A stretch of 64,000 nucleotides of DNA from the NCBI GenBank assembly GCA_020086605.1, contig JACBWW010000016.1, forward strand, positions 25,594,715 to 25,658,714, in the 5' to 3' direction. A program made the translations under genes and the position numbers. This document shows, one piece after another, positions 24,281-35,383 of the stretch. The stretch is from Lanius collurio. Lineage: Eukaryota > Chordata > Aves > Passeriformes > Laniidae. Positions within the stretch are counted from its first letter, which is position 1; each line of letters starts with the position of its first letter. The notes below the pieces were generated by a model. It ran no database searches and had not been told where the DNA came from. It worked only from the letters and a program-made list of their open reading frames with translations.

Positions 24281-24535
24281 TCACACAATCCCACACTGGT
24301 GTGGGGTGGAGGGACCTCAGAGCCCACCCAGTGCCACCCCTGCCATGGCAGGGACACCTCCCACCATCCCAGCCCCGATGTCCAGCCTGGCCTTGGGCAC
24401 TGCCAGGGATCCAGGGGCAGCCACAGCTGCTCTGGGCACCCTGTGCCAGGGCCTGCCCACCCTCCCAGGGAACAATTCCTGCCCAAGATCCCATCCAGCC
24501 CTGCCCTCTCCCTGCTCTCTGGCAGTGGGAACTCA
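24281..24535 (-). mobile_element. CR1 LINE 3' tail, inverted (young-looking subfamily)
   Basis: The reverse complement closely matches the tail at 3134. It runs from the terminus (CCCACACTGGTGTGGG at 24290-24305, a 7-bp stem with a 2-base loop) through the CCCTGCCATGGCAGGG palindrome to GATCCCATCCAGCCCTGCCC. It lies in the same transcriptional orientation as NEGR1. Confidence 0.88.
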
Positions 24536-25019
24536 TCACCACACTTACCAGAAAACCAGAAGAAGAAACCACAGCAATCTGCCTGAGTTATGACAAAGCA
24601 GCAGCTTGGACATGGGGAGCTGACTGGGAAGGGCTCACATGAACTTCAGGTACCCAAACTCCCAGGGTTTGTGGTCCATTTGTGGCCCAAGGGATGGTCC
24701 CTGTGGGACTGGGCTCGCTGTGCCTTGTGGCAGCCCAGGAAGATGCTCCCCTGACCCCTCCCAGATTCCTGACCCCACCACCTCCCAGAGGGTTCCCCAG
24801 GTGAAAGCCTCCTCCTGCTGGTGCTGCAGCTCTGGAATACAGGCACGGACACCTCTTTCCAGGACAGAAGCCATTCCCACCAGCAGGCTCTCCCTCCTGA
24901 TCCATGGATTCCCACCACATTCAGAGCAAGGCCCCATCCCCGCGCTCCTCGCACACATCGAACACGTGCCCACAACTGGATACTCTTCAACTGCTCTGCT
25001 ATTTGCTTTCACTGGCACA

Positions 25020-25215
25020 GCAATTTGTGAATAACTTATTTAGTAATTACTGTGTAATTATAGCTCTGCTGATCCCTGACGAGCCGAAATCCACAGACAA
25101 TGCCTATCAAATGAATCATTACAATCTCTATAAATTACATGGGAGATGTGCCCATGTCACGATGAGATTCACGAAATGACTACAATTTCTGTGAAAGGAG
25201 ATTAATTAAGATGGA
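25020..25215. promoter_or_regulatory. Candidate regulatory block next to the CR1 copy at 25240
   Basis: AT-rich unique DNA (TAGTAATTACTGTGTAATTA, AATGAATCATTACAATC, GAGATTAATTAAGATGG) squeezed between GC-rich sequence and a CR1 insertion. No gene is seen. Confidence 0.28.
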
Positions 25216-25239
25216 GTTAGAGTTTAAGAAGGAGCAGCT

Positions 25240-25797
25240 TATCCTGCCCCTGTGCCCAGCCCTGGGGGCACCTCTGGAGTGCCGTGTCCCGCTCCGGTCC
25301 CCTCAGCACAGCAGGGCCAGGGAGCTCCTGGAGCGGGGCCGGCGGAGGCTGCGCAGCCGAGGAAGGGCCTGGAGCATCTCGGTGCCCAGGCCAGGCTGAG
25401 GGAGCTGGGGCTGCTCAGCCTCCAGAGGAGCCCGGCTGAGAGGGGCCCTCAGCCCTGGGTGTCCCTGGGTGTCCCTGGGTGTCCCTGGGTGTCCCTGGCT
25501 GCAGGGAGGGCTCCGGGCAGGGCCTGGGCTCTGCTCCGGGGCCCAGCAGTGGCACAGAGGAACGGGCAGGGATTGATCCCAGCAATTCCCCTGCCCAGGA
25601 GGCAGAACTGCTGCCCTGGGCAGTGCCCAGCCCTGAGCAGAGCCCAGAGAGGCTGTGGAATCTCCTCCCTGGGGATATTCCCAAACCACTGGGACACAAT
25701 CCTGTGCCCTGTGCTCTGGGATGGCCCTGCTGGGGCAGGGAGGTGGCACCAGAGGAGCCACTGTGGTCCCTTCAGCCTCATCCTGGGATTCAAGACT
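25240..25797 (+). mobile_element. CR1 LINE fragment, longest copy in the window
   Basis: It follows the CR1 3' order: TGCCCCTGTGCCCAGCCCTG, GGGCACCTCTGGAGTGCCGT, CCAGGGAGCTCCTGGAGCGG, GGAGCTGGGGCTGCTCAGCC, then GGATATTCCCAAACCACTGG and GAGCCACTGTGGTCCCTTCA. It contains four 10-bp tandem units (CCCTGGGTGT) at 25453-25492. Its last 190 bases are nearly identical to 61826-62015. The 320-residue minus-strand open frame over it is spurious. Confidence 0.85.
25453..25498. repeat. 10-bp tandem repeat (CCCTGGGTGT, four copies) inside a CR1 copy
   Basis: Four identical decamers run from 25453 to 25492, followed by a partial unit. The stretch is absent from the other CR1 copies in the window, so it expanded after insertion or marks a sublineage. 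Confidence 0.9.
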
Positions 25798-26401
25798 TGA
25801 CTTTGAACTTCCCAAATGCAACAGAGCCACGGAATGCTGCAAGGCAGGGGAAAAAAGAAAAGCACAACAATGAATCTTAACGTGGATTATTGCAGTTCCA
25901 AAAGCAGCACAGGGGGGCACGGCTGCTTTGCTTCGGTCCAGAAGTGTCCTGGAAATGAGGCAGAGCAGGGGCTGAGCAGTGCCTGGCTGTGGATCCAGGC
26001 ATGGAGAAACCCCCCACGGACGGGATAAATGCATCTGGTGCCTGAGGAGCCACTCAAAGCTGAGCTCAGGGAGCAGGAGTTTGCCACAAACACCCTGCAG
26101 GAAAACAGGCTCCAGGCACAGCCAGCAGTGGTTAAAATTACCCCCAAAATGTGCTTCCCCCGGAGCCACTGCTCTGCCCCTGCTCAGACAGCTCCCACAC
26201 CCATCGCTGCTCTCACAGCAGTAACAGCTCCTGCCAAGGCAGACATGGGCACTACTGGGGCTCACACTGGTTTGGTGTCAGGGTCACACCTCGGCATCTC
26301 AGACCCAGCCAAGGACAGCCCTGCCCAGGCCAAAGCCAGGCTGCTGCTGCTTCTCCTGCAGGAGCAGCCCAGCCCAGCGAGCCACAGTGTCCCCCCAGCC
26401 C

Positions 26402-26501
26402 GCAGAGCCACCCCTGCCATGGCAGGGACACCTCACACTGTCCCCGGCTGCTCCCAGCCCTGCCAACCTGGCCTTGGGCACTGCCAGGGATCCAGGGGCA
26501 A
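26402..26501 (-). mobile_element. CR1 tail fragment, inverted
   Basis: AGAGCCACCCCTGCCATGGC through GGCCTTGGGCACTGCCAGGG to ATCCAGGGGCA is an inverted piece of the 3134-type tail, truncated at both ends. Confidence 0.8.
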
Positions 26502-28504
26502 AAATAATCAACATTCAGTCATTAATCAAAAGTACTTTTTGGAACCAGACATCCTTTATACAACATTCTGCTCTGATATCAGCAGGAGCCGACTGTTTAA
26601 ACTCAGCACTTGATTTAGATGAATAAATTGAATTATCTTGATGAAGAAGCTGAAGAAAGGCAGAGAGCTACCTCTGGCTGTAAAATTACATTTTAAAAAA
26701 CATTTATGTCCCCTTTGATTCAGATAAGCCCCAGTCTGATCCTGACTCCAAAGCTGGTTTCCTACTCCTACGGGCATTTCCTCACGTACTTGCGGTGCCC
26801 TGGGCAGCTCAGCACCAGCTTCAGAAAAGGAGCTGGGGAAAGATGGACATTTATTGACTAAATTAAAGCTGCTACATCATGATAGGGTACAGTCACTCCT
26901 TGAGATTTGCTCCTTTCTTCCTCACATCCCCACAACTTGGAAATTTTTCTTCCTTTTCCTTGGAATATAATTTTAACTGAATATATTAACAGAATTTAAA
27001 TGATCCAGTTCTCAAGTTGATGTTTTATTCTTGAATAAAGTTAGTAAATCTAAATATTGCCAAGCCGAAAATCTGAGTATTGGGGCAATTTATAAGAAAT
27101 GATCTGTACAGAAACAGCACCTTGTCCCACAGTAAAATTCAGATTATTGCTGTAGGTGCTTCATGGCAGAACATTTAAAAGACAAGAAATCAGCTTTGCT
27201 ACTTTAGATACGTAGGGGGAAAAGGAAGTTTCTGAAAAATTAATTACAGGCCTTTTTCTGTGAATAGTTCTGATATCACAAATCAAAGCCTCTGATGCCA
27301 CCCGAGGTGTGGAAGAGCCCTGAGAAGAAAAAGCTTTTATGCTCAATTTATTATTGTAAATCCAGTCCAATCTCCACATATAAACCTGGAGGTGGAATTA
27401 AGGATAACAGTAACTGAGCTCTTGATTTCCAAGGCCCGTGGAGGTACCTCAGCACTTTGGTTCTTCTGTGGTGCAGCACAGAGGTTAATTAGTGCTTGTA
27501 GTGTGGGCTCACTGAAAACCTCTTGTTTTTAAACCTCTGGAGCTATTTTTAGCTTCCTTGCAGCCAAAAAAAAAAAGATTTATTTTTTCCCCTTCCTCTT
27601 TTCCTTCAGCTCAGAGTGCCCAGAGCCTCAGGAACGCGTGGCAGCTGCCAGGAGGATGCAGTGGGAGCTGTGCAGACACCATCTCCTGCATTTCCTGGTA
27701 AGCTCCAAATGACAAACACTTGACTCAGTAGAAGCACACACACTTCACACATAGATGTTTGGGTTTAAGCAACTGCTTCTGTCAATTAACCCAGAATTTA
27801 TCTGGGAAATTATTCCAGTTTTGGCATTTTCCAACTTGTTGGATTATTTGCTTAAATACCAAGGTCTTGGGTTTAAAATCTATTTTCTGATCTCTCAGAA
27901 AACTCAGAATACCCTTGATCAATATCTAATTCCTTTGTAAAGCCCCCTGAGCTTTGCTCAACAACTTGATATGAAAATAACTTCTGCACTTAATAACCTT
28001 CTAATGAAGAAGTGCTTTGCATGAGGGTTAGAACTTGCCACTGAGCAGCGTAAGTGACTCTCTCCTGGGCCAGTGTCATGAGAAAACTTCCTAATGCACC
28101 TTCTCCAGACTCACCAGAATTCCAATCACCCCCTTTTCCTGCCCACGATAAACAGTAATTGTGTTTGATCTCTTCACTTGAGGATTGGTTTATCCTCTGC
28201 TTCCTATCACCCCTTTCTGAGCCTCCTCCCCCTACCCTCCCAAAGTTTTGAGGCCAAGCTGAAGTTTGTGTTCCAGACTGAGCTGTAAAATATATTTATA
28301 TCATTATTTATAGTGCTATTTATAGCACTTCTTGTCCTCATCCCATTTGTTACACAAGGTATTCTTTGGATTTTCAATTTTTTTGATTTACTTCAAGGTT
28401 TTCTACTCTGTGAGAAGAAACTCGAGTCGCAGTGAGCTCTGACCACGGGGGCTCCTCACCCTGAGGGGGGAAGGGAAGTGAATTCCATGGATGACCTGGA
28501 ATGT

Positions 28505-28626
28505 TTTAATCACTGTTTGGACAATGCTCCCAGGCACAGGGTGGGATTGTGGGGTGTCTGTGCAGGGAGTTGGATCAGTGATTGCTGTGGGCCCCTCCCA
28601 CCTCGGGATATTCCATGATTTTGTGA
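28505..28626 (+). mobile_element. CR1 3' end (second subfamily)
   Basis: GGACAATGCTCCCAGGCACA, GGGTGGGATTGTGGGGTGTC, TGTGGGCCCCTCCCACCTCG and ATATTCCATGATTTTGTGA are a typical short CR1 3' terminus. Confidence 0.75.
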
Positions 28627-29266
28627 CAATTAACTGATACTTGAGATGAAGATTTGGCCACACTTCAACCCCTCTGATTTATCCAGGGGGGTAAGAAGAT
28701 GAGTCTGAACCCCGTGAGGTGTGGGTAACTGCAAAATTTGTGAATATAAACACAAATGGAACAAAACAGAGCATCGTGGCAACTTCAGCAAGGCTCCACA
28801 GCAAAGACCCCCGGGCTTTTGTTTGGTTTTTGTCTGATTTTTCCCTGATCCACTCTGGGGCCTTTAAATTTCTGCTAAATGTCAAGGAGAAACTTGTGTT
28901 CCTGGCCTTGCTCAAATGGGTTATTTCTGCCTCATCCCATCTCAGTCACTTATTGTCATATAATTTATAATAAAGCTCAAAATGGAAAATGGATTTAGAG
29001 AAAATTCCTTCATAACTCTCGGTAATTGTTACCTGGAGCAGCAGTTGGCATCCATATGGAAGGAGCTCAAACCCAACATTTAACAGAATTATTATGACTT
29101 ACAGAAATGGAGGATTTGGCCATTTATCTAATTCCCTGTGAATATATGAATCCAAGGTGCTGCTTTCTAACTCTGCCTGGCAATCTGTTCTGGAATGGCT
29201 TCCCTGGTCCCTGCCATGGGAGGGAGGCTCTGCTTCAGCCCAGCTGCTCAGCTGAGTTTCACCCTG

Positions 29267-29301
29267 GGGGAGAGGAGAGGAGAGGAGAGGAGAGGAGAGG
29301 A
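29267..29301. repeat. GGAGA pentanucleotide microsatellite, cut off by a gap
   Basis: Repeated AGGAG units run directly into the N block. The true length is unknown. Confidence 0.9.
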
Positions 29302-29701
29302 NNNNNNNNNNNNNNNNNNNNNNNNNNNNNNNNNNNNNNNNNNNNNNNNNNNNNNNNNNNNNNNNNNNNNNNNNNNNNNNNNNNNNNNNNNNNNNNNNNN
29401 NNNNNNNNNNNNNNNNNNNNNNNNNNNNNNNNNNNNNNNNNNNNNNNNNNNNNNNNNNNNNNNNNNNNNNNNNNNNNNNNNNNNNNNNNNNNNNNNNNNN
29501 NNNNNNNNNNNNNNNNNNNNNNNNNNNNNNNNNNNNNNNNNNNNNNNNNNNNNNNNNNNNNNNNNNNNNNNNNNNNNNNNNNNNNNNNNNNNNNNNNNNN
29601 NNNNNNNNNNNNNNNNNNNNNNNNNNNNNNNNNNNNNNNNNNNNNNNNNNNNNNNNNNNNNNNNNNNNNNNNNNNNNNNNNNNNNNNNNNNNNNNNNNNN
29701 N
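29302..29701. other. Assembly gap (400 N)
   Basis: An unbroken run of 400 N, probably a placeholder or estimated length. It follows a GGAGA repeat and precedes a short TA-rich run (ATATATATA). Confidence 0.98.
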
Positions 29702-30496
29702 TGATGAATATATATATACCTACACACACGCTTTATATTATATTTTCTGACGCAGATCAGCCCTCCTGGCTGAAACAGAACTATGCAAATTGAAATTTGA
29801 TTTGCTTTCCAGGCCGGCATTTGAGAGATAAAATAGCAAAATCTTTCTTAGGTAATTGGACAACAGCAGAAACCGTGGACACAAAGGGAATTTCCCTGGA
29901 GAGTGTATTTCTCTCCAGAAATGTCAGATTTGGTGGGCCAGGCAAAGCTATTGAGCTAAAACCGAGCAGAAACCTGTCACATATCTGAAGGCACTGAGAG
30001 ACGATTCCTCAGTCAATAAAATGGAACTGCTGAGTTTAATGATGACGCTGAACTGTGTGAACAGCCACAACCCAAGCAGTGCTGGCACGTTAATTAAGGC
30101 TGTGTAAATTCCTGATGAACCTGCCCACACCCAGCCTGGGATACGGAGGAGAAATCCCACAGGAGATCCAGGGGTCGGGGCTGGGAGGGGAGTCCAGAGC
30201 TGGCTGCAGCAGGGGCCACTCCGGGTGGAACCACCTCCAGTGGCACTGCCCCTCCCTCCCTGTGCCCACATCCCAGCTCTCCTCCTTCCTGAGAACCCTG
30301 CTCTCCTTCCCACACTGACTGCAGTGGGCAGAGCAGCCTTCAGCTTGGTTTAAATCCAAAGAAAAGTTACCAAAGTGAGGAAGAAGCACAGCTATAAAGT
30401 GCCCTCAATGTGGAGGCTCTCTCTGGACCCCAGGGAGCGAGTCCAGCACCTGCCAGGAGTGGGAGCAGCATCGGGGCTGTGCCCTCAATTCACGCA

Positions 30497-30545
30497 GGAT
30501 CATTCAGGCTGGGAAACACCTCTAAGACCATCGAGTCCATCACTG
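30497..30545 (-). mobile_element. CR1 3'-end scrap, inverted
   Basis: GGATCATTCAGGCTGGGAAA followed by CACCTCTAAGACCATCGAGT resembles an inverted CR1 terminus of the 19919 type. Confidence 0.6.
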
Positions 30546-32481
30546 AGGAAATCTCTGGAGCCCCCTTAGGTCTGGTCCTGATTCCAGGACTTGGCACAGG
30601 GGGAAGCACTGCCAGGAATCACCGTGGGGACGGTGCCCTGGTTTGGCAGAGGGGTCACAGCAGGGCCCTGCACCCCTCAGCAGAGACCCTCGAGCCCTCT
30701 GCACCCCTGGGGCTCCAGCAGCCAACACCAACAGCTCGTGGTGCCGCTGGGGAACCACTGAGTGCAATCTGTAACGAGCTCATTTACATTTGGGGGAGAA
30801 AACTCATTTTGTTTATGTTTCTGATACGCAGCCGATGTATTGGGAATATTAATACACGAGTTTAATTAGGAATCTCCATGTAGGAACGAGCACACCAGGC
30901 AATCAACACATGGAAATTGAGGGCACGGTCTGGCGCTTCCGGAATGTGGGACACAAGATTCCAAGCGTGTGGCACTAACCAGGAGTGCACAGTCAGGTGC
31001 TTGCTCAGTGAAGTCCTTGTGTGATTAAAGCAGCACAGAAAATACCACCACATCCCTCTCACAAGGCTCCTTCTCATTCCAAATGTCAGTCCTCACCTCT
31101 TGGGCAGCTTTTTGCAATTATTTATATTTTTTTCAGAGTTACTGGCAATATATGCAAGGATTCTGTATAAACCTGGACATCAGTAACACTTCTGGATCAT
31201 ATAACCAGCCATGTGAAGAAACAATTTCTCTGGCAGCTGTTAGGAAAGGAGAAGGATGCTTCCTGTGGATTGCAAGGCTTTCTTAAGAAAGGTGCCCCTT
31301 ATCTGTCAGGTTATTTATAGGATTCCTGAAAATACTAGGGAATGTATGGGAGGTGCTCTTTGGAACATAGAAATAGTATTTCTTCTTAAGAATACACACC
31401 CATCCAATAGAGGAGTAATGGTTATTTACATCTTCTGAGAGGTGGTGGCTTTACATGAGCCCAGGCTTTTGTTGGTGACACCTTCAGGGGACACACAGAG
31501 GTCCCACAGTGCAGTGAGTTTAATCCCTCTATGAAGTCTCTGGAGTAGGTTTAGAGTTTCTAGAGAATAAATCTACAGATTAAAACTGCAGTACCTGAAG
31601 AACCCCTCCGATTCTCACCCCAATTTAACAGGTGCTGAAGAGACGAGGAGCTCTGCCAGGCTGGAGAGGTGTGGGGTTGGCATCACACCCCTGACTGAGC
31701 CAGGGCTCCAAACCAGTGCTCCCCACAGCCTGATCCACCTGAACATGCTGTGCCATGGAACTGATCCCTGAGCTGGGATCTCCAGCAGCTCACCAAGGGC
31801 TTGTGCAGGCTGCATCCCACACCCCACATCCCATCCTGGGGAGCAGAGGCTTTCACCCTCATCAAAGAAAGGGAGGAAAACCCTTCTGCCACAACTCAGC
31901 TGCGGGAAGGGAAAGTGGGAAAGCCACTCCCCTGAGTGGTGAGGAGAGCACAAGGACAGGAGGGAGGAAGGTCTGCATGAGCAGCAATTGAGACATCTCA
32001 GACTTGGCTGTTGGGAAAAACTCCTCAATAACCCTCCTTCGGCTGCCAGTGGGTAATGACAACTCCCTCCCCTCCTCAGAGCCTGGCAAATTGGTCTGTA
32101 GGAAAATGCCTTTTATCTCAAATGAAGATTGGGCTAATTTAAAAGCCAAATCTGCTTAATTAGAAAGGGCCATTCCCTCGCTCCCTGCTGGCTCCTCGCC
32201 CCTGGAGAGGGAACCTCTTGCCCTGGGCACTCTCCTGAAGCATCTCCTGGGCTTAATGAGTCAGCACATCCCAGCTTTACTGACAGCAAAGGACCACGTT
32301 CCTCTTCCTTTCAAGTACCAGAAATCCTGGAAAAAGCCAGGTAGGCAGAGCTAAACACTCAATCCACTGGGCCCGGGGAGGCCAGGATGGGCCTGTCCGA
32401 GGGGGCCTCCTGGGGCTGCTCCTGCGCTTCAAACGCTTCCCCACAAAAACCAACACAGCTGGAGGGTCCAGAGGACCCAGC

Positions 32482-32517
32482 CATGAATAATTAGCAAATT
32501 GCCACTCATTATTCATG
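32482..32517. repeat. Perfect 10-bp inverted repeat around an AT-rich core
   Basis: CATGAATAAT (32482-32491) and ATTATTCATG (32508-32517) are exact reverse complements separated by 16 bases (TAGCAAATTGCCACTC). The arms resemble POU or homeodomain half-sites. Function unknown. Confidence 0.8.
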
Positions 32518-35231
32518 TTTTGGAACTGCTGCCTCTCTGTGTTTTCCCCGCCAGGCTGAGACTTTCTCTCTTCCAGCTGCATGATTTATTATTAATCACT
32601 GGATTTTAGGCATGGCCAAAGGGGCTTCAGTCAGGGACAGGATAAACTCCTTCGTGTTCATGCCATTTAGGATGCCCATACTCCCCAGCCAGTGACCTGG
32701 CTGCCTGTCCCCAGGGCACGAGTGGCTCTGGATGACCTCTGATGGATGTCCCCAGCTCACAGCAGCAGCAGGGCTGTCCCCTGGCCCACGTGAGCAGCCA
32801 CAGCCCCAACAGTTCTCCTCACACCGCCTGTCCAGCTCCACGAATCCACCATGTCCTGGGCTCCCTCCATGTCCCAGCCACACAGAGTCAGCCTGGACCT
32901 TGTCCTGACATTCCTTTACCCTCCTCATGGCTTTCTATTAGCTCAGAGTTCCTTGATGGATCACAGAAAGCCAGAGCCCTCTCCATAGTAAAGGAGAGAA
33001 TCCTTTTCCTGCTGTCCTGGGGTTCTACGTACTTGGATGCAGATCCCAGTAATGGAGATTGGGCCCAGTCCTGTCCCTGAGAAAGGTCCCCAGCCATACA
33101 CAGCTGCTGTGCCACTTTAGTACATTTTGTACATTATGTGTGTTATATGGGGATGTGCAAGGAAAAAACACAGATTATTTAACTGTGCTGCAACATTTTT
33201 TGGTTAAAAAGCCCACCCTGAGAGCAGAAAGCAGCCAGGGGCCACTCCCCAGACTGTGGCAGTGCAGGTGTGCCCTGTGCTCAGGGGCCACAGCACAGGC
33301 TCACACTGGGGGCTGAGCTGCTCCCACTGTGGGGAATTTGGGATCCCCCTGCCATGTCTTTGCACACCCCAGGGGTTTCCCATGGGATGGGAATCGCTGC
33401 TGTTACGAGGCCACTGCACTCCTCACACTGTGTCCCACCAGTGCAGCTACAGACTGCACCACTCCCTGAAATAAGGCAGCAATTCTGTTCCAACACTCCT
33501 CGAGTAACAAATGGAACCCTCCTTAACCCCACATTTGGCTATTGAGTGCTGCAACCAAGCAGAGCTCGCAGCTCCCTCGCACATACCTGAACCAGCACAT
33601 ATGGCCCACTCTCACTGCCAACAAAATGAAATGGAGGAGCTTCACAGGAGAAGGTTCTTGCTGAAGGATTAAGGAGTCTGCACTTCACAAGTTGCTGCTA
33701 CCCTGAGAATTTTCCTTACTTACTTGTTGTTTTTTTAAAGGGATAATGCTTCTAGATAATATTAATGTAAATTATAGGCAAAGGAAAAACTCCCCCAAAT
33801 AATCCTGATTCCCAAACAAAATTCAGATCACCACCTTTAGGACAGCTTTCCTTGTTTTGGCTGGATTAAAACCATCACAGTATAAAATAAGACATTTCAG
33901 CTAGGTCTTTGAGTCAAACCTCTGGGCCAACAATCCCCCATTTCCCCCCTGAGGTCAGGAGCACACCCAGATTTCTGTATCTTCTCTCAGACCATTCTGC
34001 TTCCCACGTCCCCTCTCTTTCATGATGGAGAACACCTATTTTTATGATTGGTACCAATGCACTTGGTACTTCTACAACATTTTCAGCCTCTGCCTCTCGA
34101 AAAGCTTTTCAAGGGTGGCTATGAGGCACCTCAAAATTTAAGATGGAAAAAATCCTGGCAGCAGCTCAGAGACAGATTCAGCTCTGCTCTGTTCAACTGA
34201 AGCCAGACCTTCCTTTTACCTGCTCTGAATTGCAAATACACCAAATTCCAGCTCCTTCTGGCGTAATGCTCCTTTGTTTTCACTTGCATTTCCTGTTTAA
34301 ATTAAGTGTAACGTCATTCCCACTTTGGTGATGATCTCCCAAATATTAAATAAATGGCAGCAAAGGCTCTCTGTTATTTTGTGCCTGTTATATCTCTTCT
34401 GCAGGAATTCAGAACCTCCTGACAACACAGATTGTATGGGGAGTAAGTTCAGGAGGAAATTTCACGGCTGGAAGGCAGTAACTGTGGGATTTAAGCAACT
34501 GAAACTCCGCATTTCCGCTCAGTGAGGAGTATCTTTGTGTGCAGGATACACCCCGAGCTTTGTCTGTCCCTTTTATCACCATCAGAACAGAGCAGCACCA
34601 GAGCTGCACCACAAACACCTTTGGATGCACCAGCTGAACATCCAACAGCAGTGAGATGCGACCAAGCCCCAGCTACAAACACCTCCCAAACAGGGCCTTG
34701 GGGACCCATTTTGGGCAGTCTCCACGCTGCACACCCAACACTTTGCCTCTCACACCGCTCACTGTCTTTTCCAAGAGATTTCACTTCTCTGCCCCAATGA
34801 CTGACAAACCGAGGTGTGACAGAGCTCTGGCACATCCCACTTCTCCAGCTCAGGGTATCCCTTGGCATGTGCTGGGGAAGCCCTGACCTTTGCTGCTGTG
34901 GCCCCCAAGGGACCTCTGACTGCTGTTCTGAGCAGGAAGCTGTGGCTGTGCAAACTGTGTCTCTGCACCACGACAGCAGGGTGGGTTAGCTGGGATTTCT
35001 GGCAGATCCACAACTCCCTGATCCCCCAAAATGTGCCACAGCTCTCAGAGCCCAAACCCTTCCCCAGCACGGAACAACCACCAGCAGGTGCACAACCTCC
35101 GAGTCCCGACGAAGGCCACGGCGTTTCAGGGTATTGGGAGGGAACGAGCACACTGCTCCTCTTTGGCTTTTGAATCCACGGATGTGGGAAGCACCAACCC
35201 TGAACATTTGCCACACGTCCCCGTTACTTAC

Positions 35232-35383
35232 GGTTGAGAGGCAGGCTGGCATTGGTCGTCCCTAGCTTGTTGGCAGCGACACAAGTATAGTTGCCAAAGT
35301 GCTCTTCTGTCACATTGGTAACAGTAAGAAGGGATCTTGTACTATAATTTTTAATAGTGATTCCTTGTTGACCATTGATCAGT
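35232..35383 (-). CDS. NEGR1: NEGR1 coding exon 6 (second half of Ig domain 3)
   Basis: This 152-base minus-strand exon has one base finishing the Lys codon, 50 whole codons and a trailing C. It encodes [17 protein letters not shown], then [17 protein letters not shown], then [16 protein letters not shown]. The Cys of GNYTC is the F-strand partner of the exon-5 Cys, completing Ig3. Four N-glycosylation sequons are visible (NYS, NVT, NYT, NAS), typical of the heavily glycosylated IgLON Ig3. The acceptor is ...TTTTGCTTTCTAG ending at 35384 and the donor is GTAAGT at 35231-35226. The leftover C fits the Pro codon that follows LPLN in known NEGR1. GQQGI plus [12 protein letters not shown] distinguishes NEGR1 from its IgLON relatives. 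The final exon with the GPI signal is not found in the 35 kb to the left. Confidence 0.97.

Larger units (their letters stand above)
1..35231 (-). other. NEGR1: NEGR1 intron 6, partial (runs off the left edge)
   Basis: This is the stretch from the exon-6 donor to the window edge. It holds CR1 tails, one solo LTR, short simple repeats, a 2-N and a 400-N gap, and unique sequence. I looked for the last NEGR1 exon (hydrophobic GPI-anchor tail, antisense) and saw none. Unrepetitive stretches where I see no gene include 1-1250, 1610-3130, 8020-10390, 10650-13670, 13750-15330, 15540-19910, 20000-21350, 22620-23340, 26510-28500 and 30550-35231. They are AT-rich or of mixed composition with only short chance open frames. 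Candidate regulatory blocks are listed separately. Confidence 0.85.

Noticed and set aside
25303..26265. 320-residue minus-strand open frame
   Set aside because: It lies antisense to a CR1 copy and GC-rich flank. It has no recognisable domain, and its composition fits chance openness.
1..35231. Search for the last NEGR1 exon (GPI-anchor signal, hydrophobic C-terminus)
   Set aside because: No antisense match to the expected tail was found in this stretch. It is probably beyond the left edge, although the 400-N gap leaves a small possibility.
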